64,000 bases of DNA from Campylobacter subantarcticus LMG 24377 (GTDB taxonomy: Bacteria; Campylobacterota; Campylobacteria; Campylobacterales; Campylobacteraceae): assembly GCF_000816305.1 (NCBI RefSeq), contig NZ_CP007773.1, positions 744,001-808,000 on the forward strand. The letters are read 5' to 3'. A program made the position numbers and the translations under genes. The notes beneath the pieces are model-generated. The model was not told where the DNA came from and made no database searches. It saw only the letters and a list, made by a program, of their open reading frames with translations. This document shows, one piece after another, positions 1 to 7,985 of the stretch. The stretch's first letter is position 1. Each line of letters begins with the position of its first letter.

Positions 1-540
1 AAGTTTAGCAAAGAAAAAGGTTATAACCGGCATTTCAAAAGCTAAACCAAAAGCTATTACTAATTTAGTAAAAAAGCCTACATATAAACCTATACTAATT
101 AAAGGCTTAAAATCTTGAGTTTGCACCCCAAAATCAATCAAAAATTTAAAAGCCAAAGGTATAACTATATAATAACAAAACAAAGCTCCAAGTGCAAACA
201 TAATGCTCGCAAAGCTTACAAAAGGCACTACTAGTTTTTTTTCATTGTCGTAAAGTCCTGGTGCTACAAATTTCCAAAATTGCCAAAAAATAACCGGTAA
301 AGAAATTAAAAAAGCAGTAAAAAATGAAACTTTCATCGCTGTAAATAAAGGCTCTTGTAATTCAACGAAAGTCATTTGTCTAGAAATTTCAGGTAAAGCT
401 GCTTCAACAGGTGCTTTAAGTATATCGATAATATAGTTATTAAAACTAAAACATACAAAAAACATTACAATAACACAAGCTACGCTTATAAATAATCTTT
501 TTCTAAGTTCTACTAAATGTGGTTTTAATTCTTCAAACAT
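1..540 (-). CDS. tatC: Sec-independent protein translocase TatC (partial, C-terminus off window)
   Basis: TatC is the multi-spanning inner-membrane receptor of the twin-arginine translocase; it binds the twin-arginine signal and with TatB recruits TatA. The first 180 residues are visible, starting MFEELKPHLVELRKRL, the typical TatC N-terminus, followed by a first membrane helix and a periplasmic loop. The family-conserved FEMPV stretch is near the visible end. About 65 residues of a usual 245-residue protein lie beyond base 1. The start at 540 is 2 bases after the tatB stop, so the pair is one operon. A likely client in this window is hydrogenase small subunit HydA (61529), which has a twin-arginine signal. 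Confidence 0.95.
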   Translation of the reverse strand, partial: MFEELKPHLVELRKRLFISVACVIVMFFVCFSFNNYIIDILKAPVEAALPEISRQMTFVELQEPLFTAMKVSFFTAFLISLPVIFWQFWKFVAPGLYDNEKKLVVPFVSFASIMFALGALFCYYIVIPLAFKFLIDFGVQTQDFKPLISIGLYVGFFTKLVIAFGLAFEMPVITFFFAKL

Positions 541-542
541 GC

Positions 543-935
543 TTAGCTTTCCATTTTTTGAGTATTTTTTTCATCTTTTTGAGTTTTTTCTTCGAGATTA
601 GAAAGTTCTTGTATATCTTTTTCTAAATCATTAATTTCGTTTTTTAACTCTTTGGTATTATTTAAAATACCTTCTTTGAGTTGATCAAATTCTTCAAAAC
701 TTAGTTTTTTTCTAATATTTTCATTAGTTTGTGAAAATTCATCTTTGTATTTTTGTGCCTCATCTTTTAACTCTGCTATTTTTAGTTCTTTATTAATGCT
801 TGCTTTTGCTTCATCGATATTACTCTTGATAGCTTTTAAAATTTTTGCAATTTCAACTATGGTTGAAGGTAATTTTTCAGGTCCAAGCACTAAAATAGCT
901 ACAACTAAAATAACTAAAATTTCACCAAAACTCAT
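543..935 (-). CDS. tatB: Sec-independent protein translocase TatB
   Basis: TatB partners TatC in recognising twin-arginine signal peptides. The 130-residue protein has the family architecture: a short N-terminal membrane helix (residues about 6-18), the Gly-Pro hinge at 18-19, an amphipathic helix (about 22-40), then a long charged, Glu/Lys-rich helical tail likely to form coiled coil up to about residue 110. The charged tail and position immediately before tatC favour TatB over TatA. The ribosome-binding site on the minus strand is an AAGAAGA-type purine run. Only the promoter region shared with arsP (936-1089) lies upstream. Confidence 0.92.
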   Translation of the reverse strand: MSFGEILVILVVAILVLGPEKLPSTIVEIAKILKAIKSNIDEAKASINKELKIAELKDEAQKYKDEFSQTNENIRKKLSFEEFDQLKEGILNNTKELKNEINDLEKDIQELSNLEEKTQKDEKNTQKMES

Positions 936-1015
936 TATTTTATCTTCTTTCGCTTGAATATATGGTTTGCATTTTACATAAAAATACTTAAAAATATTAT
1001 TACTTTTATAATATT

Positions 1016-1060
1016 AATATATCAAGATATATTGACATGTTAATATATCTTAATTACAAT
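1016..1060 (+). promoter_or_regulatory. arsP promoter with nested ArsR-type operator
   Basis: A consensus -35 TTGACA (1032-1037) and a -10 TACAAT (1055-1060) are separated by exactly 17 bases. An inverted repeat, AATATATC-AA-GATATATT (1016-1033), touches the -35, and a further half-site TAATATATC (1041-1049) lies in the spacer, directly repeating 1015-1023. A repressor bound here would block RNA polymerase. The downstream arsR makes ArsR autorepression, relieved by trivalent arsenicals, the natural reading; this is inferred from layout. Confidence 0.75.
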
Positions 1061-1089
1061 CATAAAAATAAAACTTCGAAAGGAAAAAT

Positions 1090-2055
1090 ATGTGGGATAA
1101 AATTTTAATTATTTTGCAAGATTTCTTAGTTCTTTTTGGTGAAATTTCTATTTTATTTATTTTTGTGAGTATGCTTGTTGCTTTTGCGAATGAAAGATAT
1201 TCTAAATTTTTTGAAGATCATTTGAAAAGTGATGGATTTGGTAGTTATATTAAAGCTATATTTTTAGGATCTTTGACGCCTTTTTGTTCATGTTCGAGTA
1301 TCCCACTTTTAAATGCTTTTTTAAGAGCAGGTGTTCCGCTTGGTGTATGTATGGCATATTTAATCACATCGCCTTTAATCAATCCTATCATTATTGTGAT
1401 GTTTATAGTGAGTTTTGGGGTTAAGATTACCTTGTCTTATGTGGGTTTTTTGTTTGGGATTATTTTACTTCTTGCTTTGGGAATATCAAAAATCAACACA
1501 AAAGTATTTTTTAATGATGATTTTTTAAGCAATGATATTAAAGAAGGACAAGTAAATTCTTGCTGCTCTAGTTCTAAAATAGCTCAGCCTACCACACAAA
1601 GTGCTTGTTGTTTGATCAATAATCCACCTTTTAAGTTTGTGAAATCTGAAACTAAATTCAAAAAATACTTCACTCAAAGCTTTAAAGAATACAAAAAAAT
1701 TTTTCCTTATATTTTTGTGGGTATGGCTATAGGAGCCATTATAAATGGTGTTTTTCCGCAAAATTTCTTTGAAACATATCTTGCAGATTATGGAGTTTTA
1801 GGTGTATTTATAGCAGCTTTTATAGGAGTTTTGCTTTATATGAACTGCACAGCTATGATTCCTGTGGCACTAGCTTTAACCGCTAGTGGAATTCCACTTG
1901 GTATAATGATGAGTTTTTTAATAGCAGGGGCTGGGTGTTCTTTACCTGAACTTATTTTACTTAAAAGAATTTTTAAAACAAACTTTTTAGTTTTATTTGC
2001 AAGTATGATTGTTGTCATTGCTATTAGTTTTGGATTTTTAATGTTTTTTATATAA
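1090..2055 (+). CDS. arsP: ArsP-type organoarsenical efflux permease
   Basis: A 321-residue polytopic membrane protein of the UPF0718/ArsP permease family. Characterised ArsP from C. jejuni exports trivalent organoarsenicals such as reduced roxarsone and methylarsenite. The family signature TPFCSC is at residues 63-68, and a second conserved half has MNCTAMIPVALA (251-262) and AGCSLPE (281-287). Membrane segments cluster at about 10-32, 55-130 and 205-321. The hydrophilic central loop carries two vicinal Cys pairs (158-159 and 173-174) that could bind As(III) or Sb(III). The start is set by GAAAGGA 5-8 bases upstream. arsR follows after 8 bases, so the pair forms one arsenical-induced operon. 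Confidence 0.88.
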   Translation: MWDKILIILQDFLVLFGEISILFIFVSMLVAFANERYSKFFEDHLKSDGFGSYIKAIFLGSLTPFCSCSSIPLLNAFLRAGVPLGVCMAYLITSPLINPIIIVMFIVSFGVKITLSYVGFLFGIILLLALGISKINTKVFFNDDFLSNDIKEGQVNSCCSSSKIAQPTTQSACCLINNPPFKFVKSETKFKKYFTQSFKEYKKIFPYIFVGMAIGAIINGVFPQNFFETYLADYGVLGVFIAAFIGVLLYMNCTAMIPVALALTASGIPLGIMMSFLIAGAGCSLPELILLKRIFKTNFLVLFASMIVVIAISFGFLMFFI

Positions 2056-2063
2056 GGAATTTT

Positions 2064-2387
2064 ATGCAAGAATTTTTAAAAATAACAAGTGCGATTAATG
2101 ATGAAAGTAGAATTTTAATTTTAGCTTTTTTACAAAAACACGGAAAGCTTTGCGTGTGTGATCTACAAAGTTCGTTAAATATGAGTCAATCAAGACTTTC
2201 AAGACATCTAAAAATTTTAAAAGAAGCTAACTTCTTAGAAGTAGATAGACAAGGCGTTTGGGCATATTATGGGGTTAGGGAGAATTTGGATATTTTTTGT
2301 AAAGATATATTGAAAAATATCAACAGTCTTTCTTTGAAGCTTCCTGAATTAAAAAGATTTTCTTGTGAATGTGCTAATGCTAGGTAA
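2064..2387 (+). CDS. arsR: ArsR/SmtB-family arsenical-responsive repressor
   Basis: A 107-residue winged-helix regulator. The helix-turn-helix lies at about 35-52 (MSQSRLSRHLKIL) and the wing at about 58-70. The classic ArsR metal-binding motif is CVCDL (Cys30, Cys32), with further Cys at 79, 101 and 103; the CEC near the C-terminus may give the third ligand. In the family As(III) binding at this motif releases operator DNA. The gene is 8 bases behind arsP and would control the operator at 1016-1050. Its stop codon lies in the hairpin at 2379-2397 that separates it from convergent chuZ. Confidence 0.9.
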   Translation: MQEFLKITSAINDESRILILAFLQKHGKLCVCDLQSSLNMSQSRLSRHLKILKEANFLEVDRQGVWAYYGVRENLDIFCKDILKNINSLSLKLPELKRFSCECANAR

Positions 2388-2397
2388 TTTACCTAGC
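2379..2397. terminator. Palindromic hairpin between arsR and chuZ
   Basis: GCTAGGTA (2379-2386) pairs perfectly with TACCTAGC (2390-2397) across a 3-base loop, and a T6 run follows on the plus strand within the chuZ 3' end. The arsR stop TAA (2385-2387) is part of the structure. It probably ends arsPR transcripts. Confidence 0.65.
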
Positions 2398-2400
2398 AAG

Positions 2401-3150
2401 CTATTTTTTGTGTGAGAATTGATGAGGGTGTTTGCCTTCGATGTGAATAATTTTTCCATCTTGTATATCATAAGCTTTGCCAAATCCCTTCACAAAGCGT
2501 CCATTGTGAAAATCAAGTTTAATCAAATGAAAATCAAGCATAGATCTAATCATCTTTACTGCTTTATCATTTTTTGTTTGTTTTTCAAACTCATCGTATT
2601 TTTTGTCAAATTCTGCACCTCTTTCAAGAATAGATGCACTTGCTTTATAGCGTAGTCTTTTTCTTAGGGTGATTGAACTTGCTTTGCATTCATCTTCTAA
2701 AAACATTACTTCAATGTTGTTTGGATTTGTTTTGATATTATGAAAATGCTCACTGATTTGACTAATGTAAATATAATTTTCAGATTGAAATCTAAAAAAT
2801 GGAGCATAAGAGCAAGTGGTTTCGCCATTTTCAGTGAGTGTTGCTAAAATGATGGAATTATATTGTGCGATAAATTCATCAATCTCTTGATGAATGTTTT
2901 CTAAATCATCGCTTTTTGCATTCACACAAAGCTCGATGATGATATCTTTAATGGTGTTTACATCAGCTTTTATTGGAAAATTAATGCGTAGTGTTTGATC
3001 ATCATTATAGATTATATCTAGCCCTTCAAAGTCTACACTCTGAAGTATAGCTTTTTCGATTTTCTTGGAGTTAGAAAATTTTTTGCATAAATCTATAAGG
3101 TTGGATTGATGATGTGAGTTCATATGATCTATGATAGTATTAAAATTCAT
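2401..3150 (-). CDS. chuZ: HugZ/ChuZ-type haem oxygenase
   Basis: A 249-residue protein of the HugZ family, a split-barrel flavin-reductase-like fold used as a haem oxygenase in Helicobacter and Campylobacter. It degrades imported haem to release iron. The N-terminal third (1-85) matches the small DUF2470-like domain, and the split barrel follows with SIILATLTENGETTCSYAPF (about 94-113). The C-terminal tail is His-rich (His241, 243, 247), where HugZ proteins place a haem ligand. It is divergent from chuABCD across a Fur-type box, so iron control is expected. A general pyridoxamine-phosphate-oxidase label would miss this role. Confidence 0.88.
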   Translation of the reverse strand: MNFNTIIDHMNSHHQSNLIDLCKKFSNSKKIEKAILQSVDFEGLDIIYNDDQTLRINFPIKADVNTIKDIIIELCVNAKSDDLENIHQEIDEFIAQYNSIILATLTENGETTCSYAPFFRFQSENYIYISQISEHFHNIKTNPNNIEVMFLEDECKASSITLRKRLRYKASASILERGAEFDKKYDEFEKQTKNDKAVKMIRSMLDFHLIKLDFHNGRFVKGFGKAYDIQDGKIIHIEGKHPHQFSHKK

Positions 3151-3270
3151 TGAATAATATCCTTTTTATAAAATTTTGAAAAACAATATCAATTATCAAA
3201 TTAATTTTATCTTAAATCGCTTATTATTTTATCTTTTTTTAAATTAAATGAGAGTATATTTCTCTTTTTT

Positions 3271-3297
3271 TAATAATGATATGAATTATCATTATTA
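3271..3297. promoter_or_regulatory. Fur-type iron box upstream of chuA
   Basis: TAATAATGAT (3271-3280) and ATCATTATTA (3288-3297) form a perfect 10-base inverted repeat with a 7-base centre, close to the classical Fur box of GATAAT-type hexamers. It lies 28 bases before the chuA start in the chuZ-chuA divergent region, where it could repress chuA in iron-replete cells. A weaker AT-rich candidate near 3185-3202 sits nearer chuZ. Confidence 0.75.
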
Positions 3298-3324
3298 TAT
3301 AGTAATCACTAAGGAGTGTGTATA

Positions 3325-5445
3325 ATGAATTCTACAAGTAGGATTATTTCATTTTCTTTTTATACCGTATTGTTTTTAAATCATGCGTGGGCTAATGCAC
3401 TAAATGCAAAAGATGGAAAAGTATATTTAGATGAACTTGTGGTTTCTGCGAGTGGATTTGAGCAAGATGCGGATAAGAATTTGAGAAATGTCATTGTTAT
3501 AAATGATTCATCTTTAAAGAAAAAAGGTTTTAGTTCTATAGAGCAAGTGCTAGAAAGCATACCTGAAATCAATTTTGTTAATTTTGGACTAGGTCGTAAT
3601 GTTGATATAAGAGGACAAGGAAGTAAATCTAATATTGCTGTTAAGGTAATGCTAGATGGTCGCCAAATTAATATGCTAGATAATTCTCATGGCGTTACCC
3701 CTTTAAATGGGATCAATATAAACAATATTGAACGTATAGAAATCATACCAGGTGGAGGGTCAATTTTATATGGAAATGGCACAAGAGGTGGTGTGATCAA
3801 CATCATAAGCAAAAAGCAAAAACAAGATCATTTTTCTATTTTTAGTCAAACACAATCTTACCAAAATGTCATTGATGGAGGTAATTTTGGCTTTAATTTT
3901 AATAGGGTTTTTCATGATGATGTGGTTTTGTCTTTGAGTGCGCAAAAATTTGACAAAAATGGCTTTCAAGAAGGTTACAATGAAAAAGGCTTTCATCTTA
4001 ATACAGGCATAATGAGTGATCTTAATGAAAATAGCAATATTGCATTAAATTATAATCATTTTAAAAGTACAAATAATAATAGCGGTTATTTAACTAAAGC
4101 ACAAATTGAAAGTAACCCTAGACAAAAAGGTAGTTCGGAGAATATCACACAAACTAATAGATCTGAATTGAGCTTAGATTATAATTATTACCTTGGTGAT
4201 GCTTGGGAATTTCGCTTAGGGGGTTTTTGGCAAGATCAAAAAATCGTTTATGATAAAGATGTGATTGTAGTGAAAGGCATTAAAGCTTACCAAGATGGAA
4301 GTGGCTTTAATGACATGACTTTGGGGTTTAATTTTAAAGCAAAATACAATTACGATGAGAATTCTTACTTAGTAAGCGGGTATGATTTTTTAAACCACGA
4401 TGCTAAGCGAACAAGCTTATTAAAATATAGCGTTTTTCCTATCATACCTTATCATAATATGCAAACTATTATGGATATGAACAAACAAAGCCATTCGGTT
4501 TTTGTTTTAAACTCTCATCAATTTAGTGATATTTTTGTTTTATCTAGTGGTATTCGATACGAATGGAACCAATACACTACGCATAGAAGTTATAAAAATC
4601 AAATGCAAGTTAGCATTCCAAATCGTCCACCTATAGACGAGTTAAGTCTTTTTGACACAAAAAAACACAGTGATAATATTGCTTTTGAGCTTACTCCTAC
4701 TTTTGTATATTCTGATACGGGTTTGGCGTATTTTAAATACGAAAGGGGTTTTATATCTCCAAGCCCAGCACAATTTGTGAATAAAGATAACGAAAGCAAG
4801 AAATATTATTCTACGGATTTAAATTCTGAAATTTTTCATACCTTTGAATTGGGCATTAATGATGTATTGTGGGATTTTCATGCTTTTAGAGCAAGTGTTT
4901 TTTATACCCAAAGTAAAGATGAGATCGCTTATCTTGGCAACCCGCATGCTACATCAGGATCATGGTGGAAATACTACAATATAGATGAGACCAGACGACT
5001 TGGTGTTGAAATGAATTTAAGTCAAAAACTACTTGGAGAAACTTTGATCTTAAAACAAGGTGTAGCTTACATCGATGCAAGCATATCTAAAGGGGTTAAC
5101 AATGGCTTAAGAATTCCTTATGTTTCTAAGGTTAATTTATACGCGGGATTAGATTATTATTGGAGTGCAAATTTCAATACTTTTGTTGACTTAAATTATC
5201 ATTCTAGAGCTAAAGATGGCGGTATGATAGATGAGAAAACGGGAAAAATGTATCAAAATGAATGGATTAAAGACTACACTTTAGTAGATATTGGAGCAAG
5301 CTATAATTATAAAAATTTGCAAATTGCTGCAGGGATAAGAAATGTATTTGATAAAAAATACTACACCTATCAAGATAGTATAAATGATCAGTACCTACCA
5401 GGAAATGGAAGAAGTTATTATACGGAGTTTAAGTATGTGTTCTAA
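3325..5445 (+). CDS. chuA: TonB-dependent haemin receptor ChuA
   Basis: A 706-residue outer-membrane receptor that binds haem or haemoproteins and passes haem to the periplasm using TonB energy. A signal peptide covers about residues 1-24 (ending AWA), then comes a TonB-box-like segment DELVVSAS (about 36-43). The plug follows with the RNVDIRGQGSKSN stretch and GGSILYGNGTRGGVINI-type plug end, then a 22-strand-type barrel ending in phenylalanine. The ATG at 3325 is chosen over the upstream in-frame GTG (3316) because AAGGAG (3311-3316) is optimally spaced from it. chuBCD follow, and the Fur-type box is immediately upstream. Confidence 0.93.
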   Translation: MNSTSRIISFSFYTVLFLNHAWANALNAKDGKVYLDELVVSASGFEQDADKNLRNVIVINDSSLKKKGFSSIEQVLESIPEINFVNFGLGRNVDIRGQGSKSNIAVKVMLDGRQINMLDNSHGVTPLNGININNIERIEIIPGGGSILYGNGTRGGVINIISKKQKQDHFSIFSQTQSYQNVIDGGNFGFNFNRVFHDDVVLSLSAQKFDKNGFQEGYNEKGFHLNTGIMSDLNENSNIALNYNHFKSTNNNSGYLTKAQIESNPRQKGSSENITQTNRSELSLDYNYYLGDAWEFRLGGFWQDQKIVYDKDVIVVKGIKAYQDGSGFNDMTLGFNFKAKYNYDENSYLVSGYDFLNHDAKRTSLLKYSVFPIIPYHNMQTIMDMNKQSHSVFVLNSHQFSDIFVLSSGIRYEWNQYTTHRSYKNQMQVSIPNRPPIDELSLFDTKKHSDNIAFELTPTFVYSDTGLAYFKYERGFISPSPAQFVNKDNESKKYYSTDLNSEIFHTFELGINDVLWDFHAFRASVFYTQSKDEIAYLGNPHATSGSWWKYYNIDETRRLGVEMNLSQKLLGETLILKQGVAYIDASISKGVNNGLRIPYVSKVNLYAGLDYYWSANFNTFVDLNYHSRAKDGGMIDEKTGKMYQNEWIKDYTLVDIGASYNYKNLQIAAGIRNVFDKKYYTYQDSINDQYLPGNGRSYYTEFKYVF

Positions 5446-6409
5446 AAACACTTTAATTTACTCCATGTTTGTTTTGGCTTATTTTGTGGTTATTGTAATG
5501 GCGTTATGCTTAGGTGAAGAAAATATCAATCCTTTGCGGTTGTATGAGTATGTTTTTATACAGAATGACACTTTAAATCAAATGATCATAGATACTCGTT
5601 TAAGTAGGGCGGTTATGGCTATTTTGATTGGAATGTTATTATCAAGTAGTGGAGCTATTACTCAAAATGTATTTTCAAACCCCATAGCAGATCCTTATAT
5701 CATAGGTATTGCTTCAGCAGCTACTTTTGGGGCTATTGTTGCTTATTTATTGGGCTTTGAAGATTATTATTATGGAATTTTTGCCTTTATTTGTTCGAGT
5801 ATTTTTTCTTTTTTTGTTTTTAAAATCGCTTCTAAAACTTCCATTAGTACATTGTTGATTATTGGTATTGCTACATCATCTTTTTTAGGGGCTTTTACTT
5901 CATTCTTTACTTATGTTATTGGAGAAGACTCTTTTAAGGTTGTAGCTTGGTTGATGGGAAATATTGGCTTAAGTTCTTGGTATCATGTGCAAATTCTTAT
6001 CTTGCCTTTGCTTTTGAGTTTATTGTATTTTTATATCAATAAAAATGCCTTAAATATTTTGCTAAGTGGAGATGAAGAGGCTAAAAATTTAGGAGTTGAT
6101 GCATATAGTTTAAGGATAAAACTTTTGATCGTTTCTTCATTAGCTGTATCTTTTGCTGTGGCTTTTACGGGGATTATAGCTTTTGTTGGTTTGATTATAC
6201 CGCATGTTGTGAGATTGATTTTTAAAACCTATGATAATGCTATTGTGATCCCATACTCTGTTGTTTTTGGCGGTATTTTTTTGCTCATTAGTGATATTAT
6301 AGCAAGGACTTTACTTTCTCCTGTTCAAATACCCATAGGTATTATTACTGCTTTGTTTGGTTCGCCTATATTTTTATATTTAGCTTTGAAGTCAAAAAAA
6401 GGATTTTGA
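5435..6409 (+). CDS. chuB: Haemin ABC transporter permease ChuB
   Basis: A FecCD-family inner-membrane permease of 324 residues that moves haem from ChuD into the cytoplasm, powered by ChuC. Roughly nine or ten hydrophobic segments are visible, and the family motif around GIIAFVGLIIPHVVRL (about 240-255) marks the cytoplasmic coupling region. The open frame extends upstream to 5384, but the ATG at 5435 has a GGAG site at 5424-5427 and an 11-base overlap with chuA, typical of translational coupling, so that start is used. ChuC starts 3 bases after the stop. Confidence 0.92.
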   Translation: MCSKNTLIYSMFVLAYFVVIVMALCLGEENINPLRLYEYVFIQNDTLNQMIIDTRLSRAVMAILIGMLLSSSGAITQNVFSNPIADPYIIGIASAATFGAIVAYLLGFEDYYYGIFAFICSSIFSFFVFKIASKTSISTLLIIGIATSSFLGAFTSFFTYVIGEDSFKVVAWLMGNIGLSSWYHVQILILPLLLSLLYFYINKNALNILLSGDEEAKNLGVDAYSLRIKLLIVSSLAVSFAVAFTGIIAFVGLIIPHVVRLIFKTYDNAIVIPYSVVFGGIFLLISDIIARTLLSPVQIPIGIITALFGSPIFLYLALKSKKGF

Positions 6410-6412
6410 AAA

Positions 6413-7183
6413 ATGATTAAAATTCATAATTTGTATTTTTCATATGGCCATAAAACAATACTTGAAAATATCAATATCAGTCTAAAACATCAAACATTCT
6501 TAGGTATTTTAGGTCCAAATGGATCTGGAAAAAGTACTTTATTAAAGTTACTATTGAAAGATTTAGTGCCAAATCAAGGTGAAATTGTTTTATTAGGCGA
6601 AAATGTGAATCATATTAACACAAAAGACATATCACGTCTAATAGGGCTAGTACCACAAAAATCTAAACTCCAAGCTCCTTTAAAGGTTGTAGATGTTTTG
6701 CTAATGGGAAAATATAACGCACTAAAGTATTCTTTTTCAAGTTATACTCATGAAGATATAAAAGAAGTGAAAAATTACGCAAAAACACTACAATGTGAGC
6801 ATTTGTTGTATAGAAATATCTTATCTTTAAGTGGGGGAGAATTCCAAAAAATCCTCCTTATAAGGGCTTTATTAAAAAATCCAAAAATACTTTTCCTAGA
6901 TGAGCCTACTTCAGCTTTAGATTTAAAATACTCTATAGAAATTTTAAAATTTTGTGAGCAACTTATCCATGAAAAAAATATCTCTATTGTGGCTATTTTG
7001 CATGATTTAAATTTGGCTTCGATTTTTTGCGATCAATTGGTATTTTTAAAAGATGGAAAAGTTCGGTATTTTGACAGTGCACATAAGCTTTTTACTCCTG
7101 AAATTTTATATGAAATTTATGGATTAAAATGCGAAGTGATTTATAAAAATGCAAGACCATATGTTTTAGCTTTGAAGGGATAA
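6413..7183 (+). CDS. chuC: Haemin ABC transporter ATPase ChuC
   Basis: A 256-residue ABC ATPase of the iron-siderophore/haem type. Walker A GPNGSGKST is at 34-42, signature LSGGE at 139-143, Walker B ILFLDEP at 159-165, and the switch His at 197 (AILHDLN). It hydrolyses ATP to drive haem through ChuB. It lies 3 bases after chuB and 1 base before chuD, in a single iron-regulated operon. All catalytic motifs are intact, so it should be functional. Confidence 0.93.
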   Translation: MIKIHNLYFSYGHKTILENINISLKHQTFLGILGPNGSGKSTLLKLLLKDLVPNQGEIVLLGENVNHINTKDISRLIGLVPQKSKLQAPLKVVDVLLMGKYNALKYSFSSYTHEDIKEVKNYAKTLQCEHLLYRNILSLSGGEFQKILLIRALLKNPKILFLDEPTSALDLKYSIEILKFCEQLIHEKNISIVAILHDLNLASIFCDQLVFLKDGKVRYFDSAHKLFTPEILYEIYGLKCEVIYKNARPYVLALKG

Positions 7184-7184
7184 A

Positions 7185-7985
7185 ATGAAAAAAATATTAT
7201 TGTTTATAAGTATTGTGATTAGCTTTGTGTATTCTAAAGAGCGTTTAGTGGTGTTAGATCCTGCTAGTGTTGAGACTATATTTATGCTTGGTGGGGCAGA
7301 TGAGATTGTTGGTATTGCTAAGTTGCAATATTCTAGTATTTATCCAGAAGAAAAGACTAAAAATATCCCAAGTGTAGGGACTTTTTCTAACCCTTCAGTG
7401 GAAAAAATTGTTTCCTTACGGCCAAGTTTAGTTATTTTGAGTGAATATTCTTTTAGTCTAAAACCCATGTTAGATCAGTTTAAAATCAAAAGCATTGTAT
7501 TACAATCAAAAAATTTAGAAGATATCAAAGAAAATATTCTCATCTTAGCAAAGCTTATTCATAAAGAGGAGCAAGGTCAAAAACTTTTGGAATATTTTCA
7601 AAATGAACTTAAACAACTTCAAGAGCAAGCTAAAAATAAAAATGTTATATATTTGTATTCAGCTCAACCTTTGATGGCTTTTAATGATAATTCTTTGATC
7701 GCAGATATTTTAAGATTATTAGGTTTTTTTAATGTTAGTCCCAAAAGCAAGGTTTCAAGACCCATTCTTTCTCAAGAGTATATCTTAAAGCAAAATCCTG
7801 ACATGATCATACTTGGAATGGGTGCAAACAAACAAAGCTTATTGGATTATTCTTTATTAAAATCCACCAAGGCTTGGAAGCAAAATTGTATCATTATAAA
7901 TGATCATACCCATGAATTGTTAAGATTAAGTCCAAAAATACTTGATAGAATTAAAAAATTTAAAACAATACTTTCTAAGTGCTAA
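7185..7985 (+). CDS. chuD: Periplasmic haemin-binding protein ChuD
   Basis: A 266-residue class III (BtuF/FecB-like) periplasmic binding protein that hands haem to ChuBC. The first 17 residues form a signal peptide (MKKILLFISIVISFVYS) with no lipobox Cys. The core contains the usual GGADEIVGI and PSVGTFSNPSVEKIVSLRPS elements, then the long linking helix near residues 115-150. It ends in an 11-base convergent overlap with hemW, so the two 3' ends would be mutually antisense if both transcripts run through. Confidence 0.9.
   Translation: MKKILLFISIVISFVYSKERLVVLDPASVETIFMLGGADEIVGIAKLQYSSIYPEEKTKNIPSVGTFSNPSVEKIVSLRPSLVILSEYSFSLKPMLDQFKIKSIVLQSKNLEDIKENILILAKLIHKEEQGQKLLEYFQNELKQLQEQAKNKNVIYLYSAQPLMAFNDNSLIADILRLLGFFNVSPKSKVSRPILSQEYILKQNPDMIILGMGANKQSLLDYSLLKSTKAWKQNCIIINDHTHELLRLSPKILDRIKKFKTILSKC

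Noticed and set aside
2401-3150. Calling the chuZ gene a pyridoxamine 5'-phosphate oxidase
   Set aside because: Fold family only; the His-rich C-terminus, length and haem-operon context indicate a HugZ-type haem oxygenase.
3316-3324. Upstream GTG start for chuA
   Set aside because: It lies in the AAGGAG ribosome-binding site itself; ATG 3325 has correct spacing.
5384-5434. Longer ChuB start inside chuA
   Set aside because: No ribosome-binding site and an extra hydrophilic N-terminus unlike the family; ATG 5435 with GGAG fits.
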